Source of the DNA: Spirosoma rigui
GTDB lineage: Bacteria; Bacteroidota; Bacteroidia; Cytophagales; Spirosomataceae
Assembly: GCF_002067135.1 (NCBI RefSeq)
Contig: NZ_CP020105.1
Location: forward strand, 992,001-1,056,000
Direction: 5' to 3'
Length of the DNA: 64,000 nt
Shown here: piece after piece, positions 15,523 to 25,279 of the stretch
Position numbering within the stretch: position 1 is the first letter of the stretch
Layout: each line of letters starts with the position of its first letter
Notes under the pieces: generated by a model
What the model saw: only the letters and a program-made list of their open reading frames with translations
The model's database searches: none
What the model was told of the DNA's origin: nothing
Translations under genes and position numbers: made by a program

Positions 15523-18500
15523 ATGAAACCAAAATTACTTCGGAACCTGCCCAGGTTGCTGTTACTCCTGGGTGCCTGGATCGTATGTGCGTCTTCGCCT
15601 TCGTTTGCCTTCGATAAAGAGGTAACCGGAACGGTCAATGATGAAAAAGGGAATGAACTAGCCGGTGTAACGGTAACCATCAAGGGCACAACCCGGGGTA
15701 CCAATACCGACGCCAACGGACGCTACCGGATCACCGTACCCGAGAACAACGCGGTTCTGGTCTTCTCCTATATTGGTTATTCAGCCCAGGAAATTGCGGT
15801 GGGCGCACGGTCGGTTATCGATGTTAAGCTGAATCCGGGCGATGTAAACCTGAGCGAAGTGGTCGTTACCGCCCTTGGCGTATCCAAAGAAGCCCGTAAA
15901 ATAGGCTACGCGGTCACCACGGTTGATGGTAGCGCCCTGACCAGAGCCCGCGAAACAAACATTGGTAACTCGCTGGTTGGCCGGGTAGCCGGTTTAAACG
16001 TAAAAGGAACGAACAGCGGTCCCGGCGGCACGGCCAAGATCCTGATGCGGGGTATGCCCAGCATGAACTCGGCCGGATCGCCCCTGATCGTTATCAACGG
16101 CGTTCCTATGGACAACACCCAGCGTGGTAGCGCCGGTGAGTGGGGTGGTGCTGATGGTGGCGATGGACTGGGTAACCTCAACCCGGACGATATCGAGACA
16201 ATGACCGTTCTGAAAGGACAGTCGGCATCGGCGCTGTACGGGGCGCGGGCTTCAAACGGGGTTATCCTCGTTACAACCAAACGCGGCAAAAAAGGTGATT
16301 TTGCCGTCGACTACAACATGAACCTCACAACTGATCAGCCCGTTAATTTCACGGATTTTCAGTATGAATACGGCCAGGGTATCAACGGGCAGAAGCCCAC
16401 GACCGTTGCCACGGCTCAGCAAACGGGCCGGATGAGCTGGGGTAGCAAGCTGGATGGTTCCAGCGTTATTCAGTTCGACGGCAAGCAATACCCATACGTA
16501 GCGCAGCGGGACAACATCAAGAATTTCTATAAGATGGGGTCCAACTTCACAAATACCGTAGCGGTAACGCGTGGTGGCGAGAACGGTTCGTTCCGGCTGT
16601 CGCTGTCGAACCTCGACAACAAGGGAATCATCGAAAACACGGGCCTGACCCGCAAGACGATCAACCTGACGGCTGACCAGAACATTACGTCGAAACTAAG
16701 TTTCAGCGTACTGGCCAACTACATCGACGAACGGGTGAAAAACAAGCCTATCCTGAGCGATGGCCCGATGAACGCCAACAACGGCCTGATGCTGGCGACG
16801 AACATTGACCAGCGGATTCTGGCACCGGGTTACAACACCACAACGGGCAGGGAAATCATCTTCAGCGATGACGAATACGTAACCAACCCCTACTTTGTGG
16901 TCAACCAGTTCGTCAACAATGTCAACCGGAAGCGGCTGATCTCGATGGTATCGACCAAGTATCAGTTTGCCGACTGGATTTATGCGCAGGCCCGCGTGGG
17001 ATACGACAACGCCAACGACCGTATTTTCAAGGTAACGCCCTGGGGAACGGCATATTCAAACGGCACCAAAGGCGGACTCGACGAACTGTCCAACGCCCAG
17101 CGTACCGAGCTGAATATCGATGGCTTGCTTGGCGTCAACAAATCTTTCGGTGCTGATTTCTCCGTGAATGCGTTACTGGGTGGTAACATTCGGAAGAACA
17201 ACTACGAGAAGATCGGTATCAACGGTGGCCCCTTCGTTCTGCCTTACCTCTACAGCTGGAACAACGTAGTGAACTACAACCGCAACTACGAAGTAGCGAA
17301 CACCGAAGTGCAGTCGGGCTATTATAACGTCGACCTGGCCTATAAATCATTCCTGACCATCGGTACAACCGGTCGTTATGATACCTACTCGACCCTACCC
17401 AGCGCAAACCGCAGTATTTTCACCCCTTCGGTAACGGGCGCTCTGGTGTTTTCCGACCTGGTTCGGGTGCCAAACCTGAGCTTTGGTAAACTTCGCGCGT
17501 CTTACGCCATGACCAGCGGTGAGCCAACAACGGCCTACGGTACCAGCGTATACTATAGCGTAGGGAATGCCATCAACGGTGTTGCTACGGGTAACTTCAG
17601 CGACCGGCTGCCAAACCTGTTCCTGAAACCCTTCACCAAGACCGAGCTGGAACTGGGTCTGGAACTGCGCTTCTTCGGCAGCCGCTTAGGATTCGACGTA
17701 GCGTACTACACCCAGAAAACCCGCAATGAGATTATGCCAGCCAACTACAGCTGGGCAACAGGCTACTCCAGCGGTGTAGTCGGTACGGGTTCTGTGCAGA
17801 ACAACGGTCTGGAATTGCAGATCACGGGCACCCCGATTCGTAAATCGAACCTGAACTGGAATATCTCGCTGAACATGACCTCGGTTCACAACAAGATTCT
17901 GAAAACGGACGAAAACAACAACCCCATCACCCTTGGCTCAAACCGGGCTACGCTGGGTAATGCGGTTACGGCGTTTGTGGTTGGAGAATCTGGCCCCCAG
18001 ATCCGGGCTTATGACTACAAATATGCCGCTAACGGCCAGATCGTTGTGGATGCCGCTGGCCTGCCCGTTCGGGGTAACCTGATCAACGCGGGTACCGTGC
18101 TGCCCACCCTGTATGGTGGCCTGAACAATGACTTCACATTCGGCGGCTTCAATCTTTCGTTCCTGATCGACTACAACTACGGTAACAAGATTCTGTCGGC
18201 AACGGAGAACTACGCATACCGTCGCGGCCTGCACAAGGCTACGCTGGTTGGTCGGGAAGGTGGCGTGACCACGGGTGTTGGCGAAGGCGGTGCTGCCAAT
18301 ACGGTAGCGGCTACGGCCCAGGCCTATTACACGGCGCTGGCCAACAACGTTACGAAGGTTAGCGTAGTCGATGGTGACTTCATCAAAATGCGTCAGCTTA
18401 CCTTTGGTTACAACCTGCCGGTTCGCCTGCTGGAGAAGATGCCACTGATCCGGGCGGTCAACGTATCGGTCGTTGCCCGGAACCTCTTCTACATCATGAA

Positions 18501-18624
18501 GAAGACGACTAACATCGATCCAGAAGCGTCTTTCGGCTCTAACCTGAACTATTCAGGTATTGAGGGGGCTAACCTGCCCGCTATTCGTAACTATGGTGTA
18601 AACCTGAATATCAAGTTTAAATAA
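15523..18624 (+). CDS. SusC/RagA family TonB-linked outer membrane protein
   Basis: Outer-membrane TonB-dependent importer of 1033 residues that should form a complex with the SusD-like lipoprotein encoded next. Domains in order are a signal peptide (about 1-29, ending PSFAF) and a CarboxypepD_reg-like domain (about 33-110, VTGTVNDEKGNELAGVTVTI). Then comes the SusC signature LSEVVVTALGVSKEARKIGY near residue 114. The plug (about 130-245) contains NPDDIETMTVLKGQSASALY. A 22-strand-type barrel ends in NIKFK. Length is normal for SusC. susD begins 7 bases after its stop codon. The substrate is unknown: no glycoside hydrolase, polysaccharide lyase or protease lies nearby, and the companions are a VCBS protein and a haloperoxidase-like enzyme instead. 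Confidence 0.95.
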   Translation: MKPKLLRNLPRLLLLLGAWIVCASSPSFAFDKEVTGTVNDEKGNELAGVTVTIKGTTRGTNTDANGRYRITVPENNAVLVFSYIGYSAQEIAVGARSVIDVKLNPGDVNLSEVVVTALGVSKEARKIGYAVTTVDGSALTRARETNIGNSLVGRVAGLNVKGTNSGPGGTAKILMRGMPSMNSAGSPLIVINGVPMDNTQRGSAGEWGGADGGDGLGNLNPDDIETMTVLKGQSASALYGARASNGVILVTTKRGKKGDFAVDYNMNLTTDQPVNFTDFQYEYGQGINGQKPTTVATAQQTGRMSWGSKLDGSSVIQFDGKQYPYVAQRDNIKNFYKMGSNFTNTVAVTRGGENGSFRLSLSNLDNKGIIENTGLTRKTINLTADQNITSKLSFSVLANYIDERVKNKPILSDGPMNANNGLMLATNIDQRILAPGYNTTTGREIIFSDDEYVTNPYFVVNQFVNNVNRKRLISMVSTKYQFADWIYAQARVGYDNANDRIFKVTPWGTAYSNGTKGGLDELSNAQRTELNIDGLLGVNKSFGADFSVNALLGGNIRKNNYEKIGINGGPFVLPYLYSWNNVVNYNRNYEVANTEVQSGYYNVDLAYKSFLTIGTTGRYDTYSTLPSANRSIFTPSVTGALVFSDLVRVPNLSFGKLRASYAMTSGEPTTAYGTSVYYSVGNAINGVATGNFSDRLPNLFLKPFTKTELELGLELRFFGSRLGFDVAYYTQKTRNEIMPANYSWATGYSSGVVGTGSVQNNGLELQITGTPIRKSNLNWNISLNMTSVHNKILKTDENNNPITLGSNRATLGNAVTAFVVGESGPQIRAYDYKYAANGQIVVDAAGLPVRGNLINAGTVLPTLYGGLNNDFTFGGFNLSFLIDYNYGNKILSATENYAYRRGLHKATLVGREGGVTTGVGEGGAANTVAATAQAYYTALANNVTKVSVVDGDFIKMRQLTFGYNLPVRLLEKMPLIRAVNVSVVARNLFYIMKKTTNIDPEASFGSNLNYSGIEGANLPAIRNYGVNLNIKFK

Positions 18625-18631
18625 GACAACA

Positions 18632-20233
18632 ATGAAGAAGAGAATCATCGCAATATCCTTCCTCATAGGAGCCCTGCAATTTTCGTGTTCGGATGATTTC
18701 GACGCGCTGAATACAGATCCGACGAAGGCATCGAGCAGCACCTTTGATCCAAACCTGCTGTTGCCTACGTCGCAGTGGACCTACGTCAATGCGTATTCCG
18801 GCTACAACGGTCCCATCCTGTTTCAAAGCATGTGGGCGCAGGTATATGCCTCCACAACATCGGGTGCGGCCAACTATTACACGAACGCTGACAAGTACGT
18901 CATTTCGGGTAACACCAACGATTACCAGGGCCGCACCTGGAACGAAGGGTTCAAAGCCGCCAGCTTCGCTTACGAAATGGAGCAGCTGACCAAGGGCAAT
19001 CCGGCCCAGGTCAACCTGAACAGCATCGCGATCATTATGCAGGCCCAGTGCCTTGCCACGGTCAGTGATATTTACGGCGACATTCCCTACACGCAGGCGT
19101 TGCAGGGAAAAGCAGGTACCAGCCTGCCCGTATACGACACGCAGGAAAGCATCTACAAATCGCTGCTGAGCCGGCTCGAAACAGCCACCGCGGCACTGAG
19201 CACGTCTGCCCTAGTTCCTTCGAATGATGCGTTCGCCTACAAAGGCGACGTTGCCAAGTGGAAAAGGTTTGGCTATTCGCTGATGCTGAAGCTGGCCATG
19301 CGGTTGACCAAAGTCGATGCCGCTACGGCTAAAACTTACGCCGAAAAAGCCGCTGCCGGTGGTGTTTTCAGCAGCGTAGCAGACGACGCCTATGTCGTAG
19401 CCGATAACGCCAACAACTACGGCAACGGCAATGGTGCAGCCCTGTCGACCGCAGCCGACGTGTATCAGGTTCGCTGGAGCAAAACCATGATCGACTACCT
19501 GAAAGCCAACGAAGATCCCCGGTTGAGTGTCGTTGCCGAAGTGCCGGCTAGTGGGCTGGCGGCCAATCAGGATATGACGATTGCCGGTAATACCGCGCCT
19601 GCCGCGCAGCTGGGCCTGCCCAACGGCTATGACCTGAACGGTGGCGCCACGGACATCACCAAGTCGCCGGGCTATCCTGGTGGTACGGGTACCGGTGGCG
19701 ACGTAACACCCATTGGTAAGTACTCGCGGCCTACCCTGCTCTTCAGAAGCCGGAACGCCCCCCTGTTCGTGCTGACCTACGCGGAAACCGAACTGCTGCT
19801 CGCGGAAGCCGCCACGCGGGGATTTGCCGTAACGGGCAGCGCTGCCCAGCACTATAAGAACGGTGTTGCGGCTGGCATCCAGTCGCTGGCCAAATTTGGT
19901 ACGGCGGCCACGATCGACGCAGCAACGGCAACGGCCTATGCTGATGCACACCCGCTGGTAGCAGCCAACGCGCTTAAGCAAATCAACGAGCAGTACTGGG
20001 CCACTACGGGTCTATTACAAAACTTCGGCGAAGCCTGGAACAACTGGAAACGGTCGGGATTCCCGCAGCTGACCCCGGTCAACTACACGGGTAACTTCTC
20101 GAACGGCACGATTCCACGCCGGCAACCGTACCCAACGACGGAAGCAACGCTGAATACGGCGAACTACCAGTCGGCAACGGGTCGTCTGGCCTCGGGCGAC
20201 AACTGGGTGTCGCGCGTTTGGTGGGACAAATAA
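18632..20233 (+). CDS. SusD/RagB-like lipoprotein (SusD_2 type)
   Basis: Surface lipoprotein of 533 residues that caps the SusC pore and helps capture substrate. The signal sequence ends in a lipobox LQFSC (lipidated Cys about residue 19), followed by SDDFDALNTDPTKAS, the usual opening of the SusD_2 branch. TPR-like helical repeats follow, with FGYSLMLKLAMRLTKV near residue 210, and a typical C-terminal part (RNAPLFVLTYAETELLLAEA, WNNWKRSGFP). It is co-transcribed with susC (7-base gap). A strong terminator follows 15 bases after the stop codon. Confidence 0.93.
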   Translation: MKKRIIAISFLIGALQFSCSDDFDALNTDPTKASSSTFDPNLLLPTSQWTYVNAYSGYNGPILFQSMWAQVYASTTSGAANYYTNADKYVISGNTNDYQGRTWNEGFKAASFAYEMEQLTKGNPAQVNLNSIAIIMQAQCLATVSDIYGDIPYTQALQGKAGTSLPVYDTQESIYKSLLSRLETATAALSTSALVPSNDAFAYKGDVAKWKRFGYSLMLKLAMRLTKVDAATAKTYAEKAAAGGVFSSVADDAYVVADNANNYGNGNGAALSTAADVYQVRWSKTMIDYLKANEDPRLSVVAEVPASGLAANQDMTIAGNTAPAAQLGLPNGYDLNGGATDITKSPGYPGGTGTGGDVTPIGKYSRPTLLFRSRNAPLFVLTYAETELLLAEAATRGFAVTGSAAQHYKNGVAAGIQSLAKFGTAATIDAATATAYADAHPLVAANALKQINEQYWATTGLLQNFGEAWNNWKRSGFPQLTPVNYTGNFSNGTIPRRQPYPTTEATLNTANYQSATGRLASGDNWVSRVWWDK

Positions 20234-20247
20234 GCCAATCATGATGT

Positions 20248-20290
20248 AAAATAGCGAAAGGTCTCTTCATGGGACCTTTCGCTATTTTTA
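20248..20290 (+). terminator. Strong terminator between susD and the VCBS gene
   Basis: A 16-bp perfect stem (AAAATAGCGAAAGGTC at 20248-20263, complement at 20273-20288), extended inward by a wobble pair and one more pair, with a T run to 20289. It lies between susD and the VCBS gene at 20321. Expression of the downstream pair should therefore depend on read-through or a separate start. Confidence 0.88.
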
Positions 20291-20320
20291 CCTATTTTTA
20301 GTGTCTATTTTTTGCGCGTT

Positions 20321-23300
20321 ATGTCTTCCCCGACGTCAGTGTCTCACCGGATTTTATGCTTGTACCGAGTCGTTCGCTACGGCTTTTGCCGCCTTGCCCT
20401 GGTTTGCGTTCTGACCAGTAGCGTTGTGGCCCAGCCCCTGTTCACGCTGCTGCCAGCCAGCAAAACGGGGGTTGCCTTCCGGAACGATATCGATGAGAAC
20501 GAGAGCCTGAACGTGCTGTCGTACGAATACTTTTACAACGGAGCCGGTGTTGCTGTCGGGGATTTCAACAACGACGGCTTGCAGGACATCTTTTTTACGG
20601 CCAACCTCAAATCGAACAAACTGTACCTGAACCTTGGCAACCTGACGTTTAAAGATATCACCAAGGATGTTGGAGCCGACGTAGCCGGCCGGAGCGGGGG
20701 CTGGAAAACGGGGGTTAGCCTGGCTGATGTCAACGGCGACGGCTGGCTGGATATCTACGTGTGCTATTCGGGAAAAGTCGACGAAGCCAAACGGCGCAAC
20801 CAGTTGTTCATCAATCAGGGCCTTTCCGGTAGGTCAGGGGGGACTGTCCGATTTGTGGAACAGGCCAAAGAGTATGGCCTCGACGATCCGGGCTACAGCA
20901 CGCAGGCATCCTTTCTGGATTACGATAAGGATGGCGATCTGGATATGTTGCTGCTCAACCACAACGTCAGGAAATTCGACAATATGGAGCTGGCCAAATA
21001 CCGTACAGCGGTTGATCCACTGTCCGGCAACAAGCTCTACGAAAATCAGGATACTCATTTCCGGGATGTCACCCAGAAAGCGGGCATTCACCAGTATCCG
21101 CTCACCTTCGGACTGGGCGTAGCCGTAGCCGACATCAACGGCGACAGTTGGCCCGACATCTACGTCACCAACGATTACAACGAACCCGATTACCTGTATA
21201 TCAATCAAAAAAACGGTACGTTCAGCGACGAAACCCAACAGCACTTCCGGCACCTGCCCCAATTCTCGATGGGTGTCGATATTGCTGACTACAACAACGA
21301 CGGCCTGCCAGACCTGATGTCGCTGGATATGCTGCCCGAAGACAACCGTCGCCAGAAACTGCTGCAGTTGCAGGAAAACTACGAGTCGTTCGAGCTGATG
21401 CAGCAGCAGGGATTGCAGCGCCAGTATATGCGCAACATGCTGCAACTTAACAATGGCGACGGCACCTTCAGCGAAATTGCGCAGACGGCGGGCGTATCCA
21501 ACACCGACTGGAGCTGGTCACCGCTCCTGGCCGACTACGACAATGACGGCTATAAAGACCTGTTCATCACCAACGGCTATCTCCGTGATTATACGAACAA
21601 GGATTTCCTCCGCTACTGGGGCGACTATAAGGTTCAGAAAGCCATAAACCGCGAATCGGTTCAACTGATGGACCTGGTGCGGGCCATGCCTGCCACCAAA
21701 ATCCCGAATTACATTTTCCGCAACAACCACGACCTGACGTTTGCCAACAAGCAGCAGGAATGGGGATTTCAAACCCCGTCCGTATCCAGCGGAGCCGCCT
21801 ATGCCGATCTGGATAATGATGGTGACCTGGAGCTGGTGGTTAACAATATTAATGAAGCCGCCTTCATCTACCAGAATCAGAGCCGGGAGCAGACCCGTAA
21901 CGGCTACGTTCAACTGAAGCTGGTTCCAGCACGCGGCAACAGAAATGCACTGGGTGCGCAAGTAACCCTGTACGCGGGCGGCAACCGACAGTATCAGGAG
22001 ATCAGTCCGGTGCGCGGGTACTTGTCAACACAGCCGCTGGTACTTCATTTCGGTATCGGTACTGCTGATCGGGTTGATTCGGTGGCAGTCACCTGGCCCG
22101 ACCAGACCCGGCAGGTCATTGCGGGCGTACCAATTAACCGGCAAACGATTGTTCAGCAACCCACTACGGGCCTCACGTCTCCCCCGCTTCCGGGTCCCAA
22201 AGCGACGAGTCCTCTCTTCGCCAGAATGGCCCCGGTCGTGGCGCATACGCACGAAGGACTGACCGAAAATGACTTCAAGCGGCAGCCTCTCATGTTGTGG
22301 ATGTACTCGCATACGGGACCGGTGCTGGCCCGGGGCGACGTCAATAAAGACGGGCTGGACGATATCTTCATCAGTGGCGACCCGAACAAGCCCGGCCATG
22401 TCTGGCTGCAGCAGAAGAACGCACCCGCCACGAGTCCGGCTTTCCAGAAAATAGACGCCCTGTCCATCGGCGATGAATCGGTATCGTCGATTTCGGCCGC
22501 CGTTTTTTTCGATGCAAACGGCGATGGCTACGACGATCTATACGTAGCCAGGGGAGGTTATTCCCTGTTCGAGACGAACACGGCCGCGTTGCAGGATGAA
22601 CTATACCTGAACAACGGAGCCGGGATGCTGACCCTGTCGGCAACGGGGCTTCCCAACGTGAGCGCCAGTAGTAAATCGTGCGTACGTCCCTGCGATTTCG
22701 ACGGCGACGGCGACCTTGACCTGTTTGTGGGCGGGCGGGTTGTACCGGGCCGATATCCGGAATCGCCCGTTTCGTACCTGCTTGAGAACAACGGCAGGGG
22801 TCAGTTCAAGCCCCTGGCCATTCCCTTTGCCCGGGCGGGCATGGTGACCGATGCCCAGTGGTCCGATATGGACAACGACGGGCGAGCCGACCTGGTCATC
22901 TGCGGGGAGTTCATGCCCGTAAAGATCTACCTCAACAAAAAGGACGGCTTCGTTGACCGAACAAAAGCCTATTTCCCAACCCCCACGCCCGGCTTCTGGC
23001 TATCGCTGGCGATAGCCGATGTTAACGGCGATGGGCAGAAAGACATCATTGCCGGAAACTTGGGCACTAATTCGCAACTCCATATTTCGGAACGGGAACC
23101 CGCCGATTTGTACTTTACGGATTTCGATCAGAACGGCTCCATCGATCCCTTTTTCAGTTTTTACGTCCAGGGAAAAGCCTACCCGTTCGTCAGCCGTGAT
23201 GAGCTGAATGACCAGATTTACGCGATGCGGAAGAAGTTTGGCTTCTACAAGGATTATGCCGGCGCTACGGTACAGGATATTTTCCCGGCAGATGAACTGG

Positions 23301-23698
23301 CCCGGGCCCAGCGGTTGATCGTGTCCGAATGCCATACCGTCTGTTACCTGGCTAAGAACGGCACGTTCGAAACCCATATTCTACCCATCCAGGCCCAGTT
23401 TTCGCCGGTTACCGCCAGCGTTGTGCGGGATGTAAACCACGACGGACACCCCGACCTGCTGCTATTTGGCAACAAGACAGACAACCGGCTCAAACTGGGC
23501 AGCATGGATGCCAATTACGGCTGTTTGCTGGTGGGTGATGGAACGGGTACGTTTCAGTATGTAAGCCAACCGGCTTCGGGTTTATCGGTAACGGGCGACG
23601 TTAAATCGGTTATCGACCTGACTGTCCAGCAGAAGCAATGCCTGATTATTGGTGCTTTTAACCAACCGCTGCAGGTATACAGCGAGCAAAAAAAATGA
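20321..23698 (+). CDS. Secreted VCBS/FG-GAP repeat protein with ASPIC/UnbV domain
   Basis: Exported protein of 1125 residues. The ATG at 20321 is preferred; a TTG at 20312 would add three residues. A long basic N-terminus leads to a signal peptide ending VCVLTSSVVAQ, with no lipobox, unlike its paralogue at 2939. I count 14 DxDxDGxxD loops. Seven precede the ASPIC/UnbV domain (DFNNDGLQD through DLDNDGDLE), which lies at about 540-610 (ALGAQVTLYAGG, VTWPDQTRQVI). Seven follow it (DVNKDGLDD through DVNHDGHPD). Each loop can be matched in order with one in the paralogue. It probably forms two calcium-bound propellers. The next gene overlaps its end by 4 bases. The molecular role is unknown. Confidence 0.9.
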   Translation: MSSPTSVSHRILCLYRVVRYGFCRLALVCVLTSSVVAQPLFTLLPASKTGVAFRNDIDENESLNVLSYEYFYNGAGVAVGDFNNDGLQDIFFTANLKSNKLYLNLGNLTFKDITKDVGADVAGRSGGWKTGVSLADVNGDGWLDIYVCYSGKVDEAKRRNQLFINQGLSGRSGGTVRFVEQAKEYGLDDPGYSTQASFLDYDKDGDLDMLLLNHNVRKFDNMELAKYRTAVDPLSGNKLYENQDTHFRDVTQKAGIHQYPLTFGLGVAVADINGDSWPDIYVTNDYNEPDYLYINQKNGTFSDETQQHFRHLPQFSMGVDIADYNNDGLPDLMSLDMLPEDNRRQKLLQLQENYESFELMQQQGLQRQYMRNMLQLNNGDGTFSEIAQTAGVSNTDWSWSPLLADYDNDGYKDLFITNGYLRDYTNKDFLRYWGDYKVQKAINRESVQLMDLVRAMPATKIPNYIFRNNHDLTFANKQQEWGFQTPSVSSGAAYADLDNDGDLELVVNNINEAAFIYQNQSREQTRNGYVQLKLVPARGNRNALGAQVTLYAGGNRQYQEISPVRGYLSTQPLVLHFGIGTADRVDSVAVTWPDQTRQVIAGVPINRQTIVQQPTTGLTSPPLPGPKATSPLFARMAPVVAHTHEGLTENDFKRQPLMLWMYSHTGPVLARGDVNKDGLDDIFISGDPNKPGHVWLQQKNAPATSPAFQKIDALSIGDESVSSISAAVFFDANGDGYDDLYVARGGYSLFETNTAALQDELYLNNGAGMLTLSATGLPNVSASSKSCVRPCDFDGDGDLDLFVGGRVVPGRYPESPVSYLLENNGRGQFKPLAIPFARAGMVTDAQWSDMDNDGRADLVICGEFMPVKIYLNKKDGFVDRTKAYFPTPTPGFWLSLAIADVNGDGQKDIIAGNLGTNSQLHISEREPADLYFTDFDQNGSIDPFFSFYVQGKAYPFVSRDELNDQIYAMRKKFGFYKDYAGATVQDIFPADELARAQRLIVSECHTVCYLAKNGTFETHILPIQAQFSPVTASVVRDVNHDGHPDLLLFGNKTDNRLKLGSMDANYGCLLVGDGTGTFQYVSQPASGLSVTGDVKSVIDLTVQQKQCLIIGAFNQPLQVYSEQKK

Positions 23699-25014
23699 GA
23701 TATTTTCTTCTCGGCTGGTTACTGATAAGCCACGCAGCCTGGGCAAAGCCGAAGCCCAAACCCGATCTGGGGACGCATCTTCAGCCTACCCTGTTTGCCG
23801 TAACAATGGTGATGATCCACGATGTCGTGAATCCGCCCGCGGCCAGTCGTTTTTACACCTACTGCCTGCTGGGTGCGCACGAGATTACGGCACAACGCAA
23901 CGCAGGCATTGTGTCGCCATCGTCGTTTGTTCGTGAGTTCAAAGCGCTCGATCTGCCAGCCAGCGAGCCGTATAATTACCAGATAGCGGCCCTCTACTGC
24001 ATCCTCGAAACCGGCCGGCAACTTATCCCATCCGGGCATCTGCTGGAAGCGGAGCAGACAAAGCTGCTTGGCCAGCTCAAAAAGGAAGGATATGGCGACC
24101 CGGTATTACAGGCGTCCGTTGCCGTTGCGCAGGCGGTGGCGCGGCAAATTGTTGGATATGCCGCCAGCGACAATTACCGAAAACTAAGCGCCCGGCTACG
24201 GTATCGGCCCACGAAAAGCGATGGGTCCTGGTATCCAACACCCCCCGCTTACATCGAAGCCATTGAACCCCACTGGCGAACCGTCCGGCCTATGGTCATC
24301 GACTCCTGTACGCAGTTCAAGCCCCTGCCACCGGTGCCGTTCAGCAAAGACAGCAGCAGCGCATTTTTCAAACTGGCCTACGACGTATACCAAACAGGAA
24401 ACACCCTGACCGACGAGCAACGCTTCATAGCCTCGTATTGGGACTGTAACCCGTTTGCCGTAAACACTTCCGGGCACATGGCCATCGGTTTCAAGAAAAT
24501 AAGCCCCGGTGGTCACTGGATGAACATCACCAGTATCGCCACCGCCCGGGCAAAACTGCCGTTTGACAAGACAATTCTGGTGCATTCGCTGGTGGCTATG
24601 ACCCTGCTGGATTCGTTTATCAGCTGCTGGGACGAGAAGTATCGCAGTAACCGCGTCAGGCCCGAAACAGTCATCAACCGGTATATAAATGTTCACTGGC
24701 AGCCACTTCTGCAGACACCGCCGTTCCCGGAGTATACCAGTGGCCACAGCGTTATCTCCACGGCGGTAGCTGAGTTACTGTCTTACCTGATCGGCGATAC
24801 GTTTGCCTTTACCGACAATACCGAGATTCTGTTCGAATTACCGGAACGGGAGTTCAAATCGTTTCGGCAGGCCGCCAGTGAAGCCGCTATTTCACGGCTG
24901 TACGGCGGTATCCACTACCGCGACGCCATCGTTAACGGGCAGGCACAAGGAAAGGCAATCGGTGAATTTGTCGTGGCCCGGCTCAAAAAGCTTGGTGTAG
25001 CGCCTGTATTGTAA
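23695..25014 (+). CDS. Secreted vanadium-haloperoxidase/PAP2-like protein
   Basis: A 439-residue exported enzyme (signal peptide MRYFLLGWLLISHAAWA) of the PAP2/vanadium-haloperoxidase superfamily. The oxyanion-binding residues are visible: K315 with R322-P323 (K-x6-RP), S349-G350-H351 in EYTSGHS, and R401 with H407 in SRLYGGIHYRD. The spacing after the last His (H-x2-D) is one residue shorter than the usual PAP2 pattern. Family chemistry is either halide oxidation with hydrogen peroxide when vanadate is bound, or phosphate ester hydrolysis; sequence alone does not decide. The ATG overlaps the VCBS stop codon (ATGA), so the two are translationally coupled. It is an all-helical periplasmic or secreted protein. 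Confidence 0.88.
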   Translation: MRYFLLGWLLISHAAWAKPKPKPDLGTHLQPTLFAVTMVMIHDVVNPPAASRFYTYCLLGAHEITAQRNAGIVSPSSFVREFKALDLPASEPYNYQIAALYCILETGRQLIPSGHLLEAEQTKLLGQLKKEGYGDPVLQASVAVAQAVARQIVGYAASDNYRKLSARLRYRPTKSDGSWYPTPPAYIEAIEPHWRTVRPMVIDSCTQFKPLPPVPFSKDSSSAFFKLAYDVYQTGNTLTDEQRFIASYWDCNPFAVNTSGHMAIGFKKISPGGHWMNITSIATARAKLPFDKTILVHSLVAMTLLDSFISCWDEKYRSNRVRPETVINRYINVHWQPLLQTPPFPEYTSGHSVISTAVAELLSYLIGDTFAFTDNTEILFELPEREFKSFRQAASEAAISRLYGGIHYRDAIVNGQAQGKAIGEFVVARLKKLGVAPVL

Positions 25015-25279
25015 TCGTTGCGTAACACCAGTCTTCCGCCCGCCTGTTGATGCTTCTGCCAGACTAATATGTCCCCAACAGGACACAAATAGTCCCCAAT
25101 TGACAACAGGCTATTGACTCATAGGACGAGCTTTGCGACCAGTCGTAGGGCTTCTCTACTTCTATCCTGTGGCCCCGATCTTGCCTGAACCAGGCTGGGT
25201 TGGGGCTTCTGAGCATGAGCGGCAGGCATGTACCCCAAACTGCCGGGCCTGCTGCTGAAGCCAGCGGTTGCCGGATTAC

